A stretch of 64,000 nucleotides of DNA from Podarcis raffonei (Eukaryota > Chordata > Lepidosauria > Squamata > Lacertidae): NCBI RefSeq assembly GCF_027172205.1, contig NC_070602.1, forward strand, positions 134,227,049 to 134,291,048, in the 5' to 3' direction. The translations under genes and the position numbers were made by a program. This document shows positions 55,940 to 64,000 of the stretch, piece after piece (within the stretch, counting starts at the first letter, position 1; each line of letters starts with the position of its first letter). Below the pieces are notes generated by a model. That model was not told where the DNA came from and ran no database searches. It was given only the letters and a program-made list of their open reading frames with translations.

Positions 55940-58900
55940 CACATTCTTCATTAGATAACTACCTTCTGTCTGTATTCACTGACAAGAAGTTTTTGCAAAC
56001 CCCTTAAAGCAGAACTTTATCCTGGGTTAGTCAAGTCATTGGAAGTACAACCCCATACATGTCAACCATGAAGCCAAACTGAGTTCAAAGGCACTTCCTC
56101 TCAAATAAGTGGATGCAGGATTTCATCCTCGTTATCTCACAAAAATCAAGAAGCCTTTTGCAAAGTTTGGGTGTGTCAGGCCAGCCCACCCACAGCACGA
56201 GACACTGAGCAGGGGCTGATTTTGATACAATATTTTCTCTTCATACTGAAGTATCTGCTTAACCGGTATCTTAACTGGAAAAGTAACTTTTTAAAATTAA
56301 TGGTGAAAGTTGTGATGTTCTTTGTCCCAAGACCCCATATTTCTTTCTGAAAAAAATGAAAGCATGCTATTTCCCTTTCAAAAACTGAGAGTCACATGCT
56401 AGTAGCCAAGCTCTGCAAATCAAAGCAGTGGATTGGGCGGGGGGGGGGGGGACATTTCGGGGGACACACCCTGTTTTACTTCAACTTCCAAGGTAACTGT
56501 TCCAACTTTTTAAAATGTCTTATATAAGGGGTTCAGTATATACTGTCAAAATGTTCTGAAAGCAGCCACCAGAGCAGCAGGAAAGTTATCCTCAACCCTC
56601 GAAAACGTTCCTAACCTCACTCTCTTTCTTTTCTTTTCTTTTTTTGGATAATTTAATTCAAAAAAAATTTATTCAGAAGTTACAATACAGTTGCAAAACA
56701 TTTTCAATCCCTATACCCCTTCACTCTTTCAAGTGGCCCAAAGCCCTTGTCCTCTTCCATGCAACCTGGCTCAGTCCACCCTGTGGTTCCCCCTCAGAAA
56801 CATATTTGCCTAGAAGAGACTTTCTACTCCCAATCCATATATTCCCCTTCCTCTTCCCAAATCGATGAGTGATTTTCGAGGGTTGGCTCTTTATGTGATG
56901 TGTCATGCAGGCTAATGGGCTGCCATGCTAACTGAAGCCAAAGCAACATACAAAAGTGTCTGATGACAAGAAGGAAATACAACCAATGGCAGCTGGGTAG
57001 TTCTCTCCATCCATTTTAGTTGATTACTGTTATAGAAATTGTGACTCAACTGTCAGACTGCTAAAAGACGTGAGTTGCTCAAGTATCTGCAATAGTAAGA
57101 GAAGCAACAGTGAGACCTAGCATACCACCCTATGGGTGGAAGGGAGGAGCCATTTCACCAAACTGCTCTTAAAGATAAAATTATCCAAAGCACTTTCGCA
57201 AGTATGGTCATCTGGAACAGCATGGCTTGAACTATATTCTTCACTGGGAATGCCTGTCTGTGATGGATAAAACCACCTTTCTGCTGTCCCTGGGACATTA
57301 TATGCTGGGCATTTGCTCAGTTTGTATGGATTCACCAGAGTAATGTTAATGTACAACCTGATACCTGTTATGGGGGTGAGGGGATGTTATATTTGTTGTT
57401 CTATATAAAAAGCCAATATGAATTGTTTCTTTCAGAAAAGAAGGAAATGTTTGTATTAACTTTGTCTTGGAAAAATCCTCGATATTTATGAATGTATATT
57501 CCTATGAAGTGCAGTCTAACAGATAGACAACAGAAGTGGTTCTTAATTCTGATCATCTCTTACTCAGTGATCTGAAGATCTTATATCTTATAATCAACAA
57601 TATCACTTGGAAACCTATTTGGACACATGGATGTCATTTATTAATGTATGTGTTAAAACTAGGTTTGATGAATTATAATTTTTGATGGATTATTCTTATT
57701 GTTAATGGGTGCTGCTGGTGGTTTTTTGGTCTTTTCCCTTTTTCTTGTTCTTTTATTATATCTGCATTTAAAAAATCCACTAATAAAAATAGGGTGAGGT
57801 GGGGATTAGTTGCCCTGAATGGAAGAAAGGGGTGTGAATGTAAGAAGAGGAGGTAATAGACAACCATACAAAGAATAAGCCTGGGGTTACAGAGTTTTAG
57901 ATGAAGCAGCTCCTGTACTAACAGTTGTAATGCACAATGTAAGAAAAGAGAAATAATTTCACAAGAATCTGAAAATAAGGGAAGGGTGCAGATTCAAGAC
58001 AGAGGTAAAAGAAGCTGGGTGTGGCTGAAAGTCAAAAGGATGGAACTTGGTCCATTCAGTTCTCTGTATTTCCAAGCTTCACCTGGAAGCCCAAATCCCT
58101 GCTATCATAGGATAGTAGTATTTTGAGGGCAACCACCAGGGCTTCTTTTATATGGCCCTCCCTTGCCTGTGACATCTCAGGAGATTGGTTGCTTACTTCA
58201 AAACCTAACAACAGATAAAGCTCATGGGGAATATATGCTTCCCCAGGAAATATTTAAATTTAACTCCTCTTGGATGGCACCCATTTTGGCTAAGCTATTC
58301 TCTCATATCAAGTGGACAGGGAACATTCCTGGTGGATGGTGGTCTAATATTATTGTTCCTCTGTAAAAAGAAAAAAGAAACAAAGTGAGAGATCTGATCC
58401 TAAAAATCATAGCCCAGTTAGTCTCTTGGATACTGGGTCAAAAGTCTATGGAAGGTTTTTGTTGAATAAGCTTCAAACCTGGGCTGAGGAAAATGACATC
58501 TTAGCTGAAGAACAGGCTGGGACCCAAAGGAAAGGAAAGCGATACTTTGGGCAGAAGCTTGGCTGCAGGAGTTGCCAGAAGGGAAGGTATATAAAAGCCA
58601 ATAAAAGGAAAGCAGTCAGTTTAGTTTATGAAAGTCTTAAGAATCAACAACCAGCTACTTTGACAGTGTTTGATGCAGAAAAGTTATGACAGGGTGAAAA
58701 GAGAATTTTTTTAATGGTGTTTTAAGTAAATTTGAAGTAGAAGAAAAAAGTCAATGTTGAATAACAGCATGTTATCATAAAGCAAGTACAAAACTATTAA
58801 TAAATGGAACAATGCAGAAGTAAGTCTAGTTAGAAAGAGGGGAATGTCTACTTTTCATCTACATTTTTTGTTGTTTTTGTTGGGAATTTTGGCTTAGCTA

Positions 58901-61900
58901 TAAGAAATAAACCAGCAAGTAAAGGGAAAGTTAGATTGTCAAAAACTGAAAGTACTTAAGAGGGTGATTCAGGAAACAGGATGGTATCATGATATACGAT
59001 AAATAGATCCAAAACAGAATTTATTTGGTTTTGCTTAGAAGAGGACAAAGATACAGAATTTGTTTGAAAGTAAAGTGGCATTAACACCCGTTTGATTTTA
59101 TGGCATGTGGCTCACATCCAGTTTAGTGGATCTATAGCCTTTCAGTTAATTTTGGTCTAGTTATAAAGACGGTTAAGAAGGAGTTTGTGATATAGAATAA
59201 TTTAAATATCTCTTAGTTTGTAAGAATATCATTAGTGAATATGTGCATATTGCTGAAGTTGCTTTACCTTTTTCAAAATCAACACATGAAAAGAGAACCC
59301 AAATGGAAGTTCAGTTACAGTAAAAAAAGGTGGGGTGGAGAGATATAATAGTTATGCAAATGTGATGTTAGATTGATTTTAATGATAATTGACTGTACTT
59401 GAGAATCTGAGAGCAACAATTGGCACACATCCCTCCTAGATGGTAAGTTTAAGGTAAGCAGGTCAAAGAAGTAGTACTTGTTCGTAATCATGAGTTGATT
59501 GAAAAAAGGAATACCATAAAATTTCCAATATATCAATATTTTCAATCCATAAATTGGGCACAAGATAAAAGAATAAGGGAATAAATGTTAATGCAAGGAA
59601 AGTGACCTCAAACATGTAGAATTTACTGATAAATGTAAATGAATGGAAGAACATGCATTGTGATATACAGTCTACTGATCTAAATACGGAAACAGTGAGA
59701 TTGTGGGAATATATATGGGAGAAGAATGTGTGGAAGACATTAAACATAAATTAATTGGAAAATTCAAATGAAATAATAGCCAGATGGTACATGACTTCAT
59801 GGAGGATGAAACATACTTAGTCAGAAGGCAAAATGAAAAGCTGGAGATATAAATATCACAAGACAGATATGATGCAAATTCAGTGCAAATATCCAATTAT
59901 TCATAGGTGCAGATGGTGGCAACTTTTAAGGAAATAACAGGGACAGAAGTCCTGTTGGATCCTACCAGAATTCTATTGGGATTTATAAACGGAATTGGAT
60001 CAGAAACAGAAAAAATGAATTTGTATTTATCAATAGCAAAAATATTAGCAGCTCAATACTGGGGCGGGGGGGCGGGGCGGCGAATGTAGCAAAAGTAATA
60101 GAATGGGAAATTGTGTTGGACTCTATTCAACTGTTGTTGGCATCTGTCTAGGGAGACAATGAAAGAATGTGCCTTCATGGATAAAGTCAAACACCCGGAG
60201 AGTTATAGCACCTGCTGTGGTTGCATTTAAATCCATGAAATGAACATACCAAAAGACAAGTGGGAAAACGGTAGCAAAAGGTGATTGAAAGCAGGAAAAG
60301 ATATTGGAATAGTTCTACTTTGATAAATTTCATTCTGTTTCTCACCCGGTATGTTTATGGATTTAAAGTCCAACAAAATTTCCTATTCTATGACCTTTTG
60401 CTACTTTTACCTTTTTAGATACTACAGTAAGGACACTATTTTAGGTACATTGAAGTACATTAAATTAATGAATAAGTAATTTAAAACTGAAGTCTTTTTG
60501 ATGCACTAATCAGATTTGGAGATTATTAATATGTGTTTTTACTATTGATAAGGCTGCATCCTGTGGCTCATGGGAGGGCAACGGATACATCAGCTGCCCC
60601 CATCTCGCTCTGGTGTCATGTCGGACCTCCATCTGCTTTGCCACAAAAACATTTGCAGCCATGCCAGCACCAGAGACACAGTCTTGGTAGGGCCAAGAAA
60701 AAGGGCGTGACACCCCTTGATATATTATAATTCAGTGGTTTCACATTTCACTGTAAGAAGTTCAAGGCAATCACCTGGGGAATGTACCGAGGCCAAAGAT
60801 TTTTAGCACATTCTGTCTGCCAATTGGCTTATCAATGCCAGGATGTCTGTGTCGTCCAGCAACTATTTTTTAATTACATAATTATCACTGCCTATATTTC
60901 ATTTCCCTCTGACCTCATTGCTTACAAACCTCACTTCCCCAAACCAAGTTACCTGTAACTCAGGATAACACTTCATGCATTTGATGAAGTGGACTGCAGT
61001 CCATGAAAGCTTATGCCATGCGACATTTGTTAGTCCTTAAGGTGTCACAAGGCTGTTTCTTGTTTCTGATTTACTAAAGTAATGTGTATTCTTTATTAGA
61101 CCTTCCTGTTTCAGTATTTGATATTGCACAGTAGATCGCCCCCAGTCTGCTGCCAAATCATAGGATTTGGGGTTATTAACAACAAAGAAAACATGTTGGA
61201 TTTGGAATAATTTTTCTGATAACAGCAAAAAGAAAATGTATAGCTGAGCTGCATCTTATGTGTACAGAATCATAGAATTGCAGAGTTGGAAGGGAAGTCC
61301 AACCCCCTGCAATGCAGGAATCCATGTAGTTCCATGATTGCTTTTGGAGACATTTTTCTTTCCTACAGTGCAGCTGGCTTGTATTTTTTTACTATTCTTA
61401 CATAACAGCCCTCTAACAGGCAGTATCTGAGAAGATCACAAAGCAATCAAAAAACAAAACATTAAAATACAGTATAAAACATTAAAAATGATAGAAAATT
61501 GATTAAAAAACTAAAGCACAATTAAAACACACTTTAAAACTTAATTTAAAGGTGAGAGGCCCAGTTTTACCCCACTCACATTGCTTTTACCATCTTCATA
61601 AAAAGAATACTGAAGCTTTTTCATAACACGACTGCTTTTACCATCAAGGGGAAAAAGAAAGAAGTACAGGAAACCCGCCATTTGCGCAGTTCAACATGTG
61701 CTCAACCATGCACACGCACATTGTGTCAAACCCAGAAGTGACCCAAAAACCTCACAGTAAGGGGCAGAGTGGAATGGGGTGTTTGCATATATTTGAAACA
61801 TCATTGGAATTTCATTCAAATGTGCCTTGGAATGTAACCTCCACCTAAATGGGGGGTTGCCTGTAGCCACTTCTTTTCCTCTGCAGTGCTAAAAGCAGCT

Positions 61901-63130
61901 GAGGCAGGAATGATATTCACCAAGAAGGCAGCACAAGGGTTAAGAAGCTCCTGTCCTAGGGCAGTGTCCCTCTTTGAATTGCCGTCTCAGTAGCTGAATT
62001 GCCGATTTTTAAAGGACTCGTGCAGGAGCGGCAGGTGCAGTGGGGCAGCAACACACCAAGAAGGGGGGGGGGCAAGGCTGGGACTGTGGGGCACATGGGC
62101 AGAATCAACCTGGCCCTCCTGCCAACCTTGCCACTGCCTGGGCCCACTCCTGCCCTATCCAGTAAAGCATCCAATATGGCACTGTTGAAAAGCAGGTGGA
62201 GAAATCCAAACCCTTAATAATATTGCTACATGTTTCCCTAATAAGGCACAGAAGTACATAGCCATAAGCAAGGACAGCACTGGGTGCTCCAAGTCGATGG
62301 CTTTTAACTATCTAACTGCCCCGAATTGTGGCCTAAGTCAAGAACCCTCATTACACGAATTCCAAGTCTTTCCTGAACGCCCTATTTATATTTGAGGTAG
62401 ATCTCTCGTTAACAAAAGGCAATGAGTAAAAACAGGGGTGTGCAGACAAACTCAGCCATCAAGGTGCCAGTATATGGGCCCATCTTCATACCTTTTCATG
62501 ATTAGCGCAAAGGTCTGTAGAGGAATTTTACGCATGTCCAAATGAACACACTTAGAAACCCTCCCACAGGTGGGACCCTGTCTTATCTGACCTAGGAATG
62601 ACCTCATCTTCAGACCTTTGCCCAATTGGTCCAACGGTCTGAAGGGGGTTTTGAAGCAGATTCAGTTGAATAGACTGCGAAACTCTCCCATGGACGGAAA
62701 CCCAGTCTTATCTGGGAGAGTTTCTAAGTGTGCTCAAATGAAAGCATTTTCAAACCCTCTCCAGACCTTTGCACTAGCGCAAAGACCTAAAGACCAACCT
62801 GCATGTTGGAGACATTGGGGTGGACCTTATGTATGTGCCCCTGACCCTGTTTTTATACATTGTGGGCTCAGGTGAATGCAATTTGCAAAATTTTGAAAAT
62901 ATACCAGAACAGGAAGAGCTGTTGTTGTTTTTTTTATTACATACATACCACTGAGTAAAGGTCTGTTGAGTATATAGAGAGGGGGTAAATCTTCTATCTC
63001 TGCTATTCGCTGGTATACTGCTCTGGATAGATGGTCTCCATGGTACAAGCTCCCCAAGATAATGCTAGAGAAGTAAATTGGCTCAACAAAGAGGGTAAGT
63101 AATGCTCCTTGAATACCAAGCACGTTCCAT
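50791..63130 (-). CDS. ADARB1: ADARB1 (ADAR2), C-terminal three coding exons, partial
   Basis: ADAR2 deaminates adenosine to inosine in double-stranded RNA in the nucleus. The visible exons, 62949-63130, 54568-54746 and 50791-50967, encode the C-terminal part of the deaminase domain in continuous phase (182, 179 and 177 nt). Known inositol hexakisphosphate ligands of the human enzyme are kept: Tyr and Lys of MYHEMK, the Tyr and Lys of EYQTAK, and W, E, K of AWVEK. Zinc-binding residues and the dsRNA-binding domains lie off the right edge. It converges on POFUT2, as these two genes do in human 21q22.3. ADARB2 is the alternative, but [14 protein letters not shown] and the tail EQDQFSL fit ADARB1 better. 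Confidence 0.95.
52425..52850 (+). mobile_element. Possible LTR-retrotransposon relic
   Basis: Begins tgtcagggaactgccatcag and has a GC-rich, partly open body unlike the AT-rich intron around it, in the style of reptile Ty3/Gypsy LTRs. No second copy in the window. Broken and old. Confidence 0.35.
53230..53388 (-). mobile_element. CR1 LINE 3' fragment, inverted
   Basis: Minus strand: cttcaagttacaagaaagga, gaagaactttctgacagtaa and ctctccttccttggaggttt, CR1 3' region. In the last ADARB1 intron. Confidence 0.75.
53390..54085 (+). mobile_element. CR1 LINE 3' fragment
   Basis: Runs from ggtgctgcacttaggcagga through tagtcccactctattctgcc and gtttaaacagaggctgg-type text to tccaactcgaccattctatg, the CR1 3' end. 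In the last ADARB1 intron, opposite in direction to the fragment at 53230. Confidence 0.8.
54300..54440 (+). mobile_element. LINE 3' tail
   Basis: taagccaccttgagcattgt and ggtggcatacaaataaat are a common LINE 3' end. Confidence 0.5.
54568..54746 (-). CDS. ADARB1: ADARB1 deaminase-domain exon
   Basis: A 179-nt exon with acceptor tttcttgcag and donor gtatat. It encodes [19 protein letters not shown] and [20 protein letters not shown] followed by RWMRAYAK, and ends in phase 0. Confidence 0.96.
54747..58160. other. ADARB1 intron, no exon seen
   Basis: The compound TC/TA microsatellite at 55877-55936 is the only clear feature. Confidence 0.5.
55877..55936. repeat. Compound (TC)n(TA)n microsatellite
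   Basis: About 16 TC units directly followed by about 14 TA units. Confidence 0.9.
58160..58740 (+). mobile_element. Non-LTR retrotransposon relic (reverse transcriptase start)
   Basis: Broken frames read [56 protein letters not shown] and LAEEQAG, the N-terminal reverse-transcriptase blocks of a non-LTR element (R4- or RTE-like). Several stops and frame changes; old. Confidence 0.7.
59900..60250 (+). mobile_element. L1 LINE relic (ORF2 C-terminal)
   Basis: [19 protein letters not shown] and [15 protein letters not shown] match the L1 tail style of 672-1069, with decay. Confidence 0.55.
60251..62500. other. ADARB1 intron, no exon seen
   Basis: Includes a CR1 3' end in minus orientation at about 61266-61325 (gaatcatagaattgcagagt, ccaaccccctgcaatgcagg). 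Confidence 0.45.
62504..62774. repeat. Imperfect inverted repeat in ADARB1 intron
   Basis: Left arm 62504-62568 (gcgcaaaggtctgtagagg to acacttagaaaccctccca) pairs with right arm 62713-62774 (tgggagagtttctaagtgt to ccagacctttgcac). A second pairing, aaactctccca with tgggagagttt (62680-62690 with 62713-62723), competes. It begins 175 bases downstream of the exon 62949-63130. Confidence 0.7.
62949..63130 (-). CDS. ADARB1: ADARB1 deaminase-domain exon
   Basis: A 182-nt exon with acceptor tttccctttag and donor gtatgt. It encodes [40 protein letters not shown] and [14 protein letters not shown]; the last Gly codon is split. Confidence 0.95.
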
Positions 63131-64000
63131 CTAAAGGGAAACAAATGACACCATTTTGAATTAGGCCTGCAAACAAAACAAAAAAAATATGAGTGACTAT
63201 AGGAGAGTGGGGCAGATACCCTGCAAAAATGGTGATGGCACCAGACGTGTCAGGGTGTGCTTCCTACCCTAGCTGTGCTTCACTGTGTCTAAGGGCAAGA
63301 GAATCTCTTTTGAAGCCTAGCAAAGGTAGCTGAGTGACAACAAACAGTGCTAAAGGGCCATCATTCTGCAACTCACATGGAGCCTACAGGCTGTTCTAAG
63401 CCAAGGCTTAGAAAACAGCAGCATCCTCCCTCTGACAGAAGAGGCAGAGGGAGGATTTGCTTCTACTTTTTAAAACACTAGCAGCAGATCTTTAAAATAA
63501 TTAAAAACCAGTAGACCTCAATGGATAAGAAAAATAGCCATTTGGGAGATGCTGAAAGGTCATCACAGGTGAAGGAAATAGGTGATTCTAGCACAAGTGC
63601 TGTAAGGGCCCAATGACCCCTTGGCTTTCCTGTTTAGAATATCTGCTGTTCTATTCATTTGAGTATCAGAGACTAGGTTCAAATCCCCACTCAGTATTAC
63701 ATTCCAATTGATGCACCATCATTTGCAGGAATCGCACTGGCCCAGCCCTGGGACTATAAATTGAGCCCATCACAACCACTTCCCTGTTTATATATCCTTT
63801 GACAAAAATAAAGCCCCCATGTTAATCTTTCAGAACATCGTGATGTGCAAACCACATGCCACCCCACATCCCAGATTTCAATGTTCCCAGGGCCCTATAC
63901 CAGTCCCCCACTCCCACTGTATACAGTTCGGGGTGTTTTCCACCTTTCTGACACTCACCAGCTAAGTTTCCTGAATGAATACTACATTTGCATTGCTCTT
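63131..64000. other. ADARB1 intron to window edge
   Basis: No exon seen; the next upstream ADARB1 exon is outside the window. Confidence 0.5.

Noticed and set aside
50791-63130. ADARB2 instead of ADARB1
   Set aside because: Residues and the POFUT2 neighbourhood fit ADARB1.

Overview
This window is nuclear DNA of a vertebrate, most likely a squamate lizard. Evidence is interrupted (intron-containing) genes, a CpG island promoter, and a dense load of CR1, L2, L1, Rex1-like and BovB LINEs, two tRNA-derived SINE families and several hAT-like and TA-target MITEs. A lacertid-like lizard is a guess from the SINE types. No prokaryotic operon, CRISPR array or phage module is present.

Three host genes can be recognised. 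POFUT2 (35718-45606, +) is complete: nine exons with consistent GT/AG borders and phases encode 434 residues of the ER enzyme that O-fucosylates thrombospondin type 1 repeats. ADARB1 (ADAR2, RNA-editing adenosine deaminase) lies tail-to-tail with it on the minus strand; its last three coding exons are at 62949-63130, 54568-54746 and 50791-50967, and the rest is off the right edge. FASTKD2 (mitochondrial ribosome assembly factor) lies head-to-head with POFUT2 across a CpG island. Four minus-strand exons are visible between 35161 and 31051, but one internal exon, the expected downstream half and a clean N-terminus were not found.

At 22.99-25.83 kb on the minus strand there are two paralogous pairs of well-formed exons of a protein I do not recognise. 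A palindromic hAT-like MITE sits between them.

Layout: 0-9 kb, L1 tail, SINEs and a SINE broken by a MITE; 9-15 kb, a hairpin MITE and a nearly full-length but inactivated L2 LINE; 15-20 kb, SINE, L1 pieces, a GC-rich hAT-like element inside L1, and a Rex1-like LINE; 20-22 kb, LTR-like sequence and a 66-bp tandem repeat; 23-26 kb, the unknown exons with MITEs; 27-31 kb, a second L2 copy and a MITE; 31-35 kb, FASTKD2 exons with a 5'-inverted BovB insertion; 35-46 kb, POFUT2; 46-50.8 kb, no recognised exon; 50.8-64 kb, ADARB1 3' end with CR1, L1, another LINE and inverted repeats in its introns. I found no sign of a novel multi-gene system; the most unusual items are the unknown exon pairs, the incomplete FASTKD2, and the nested or inverted repeats.
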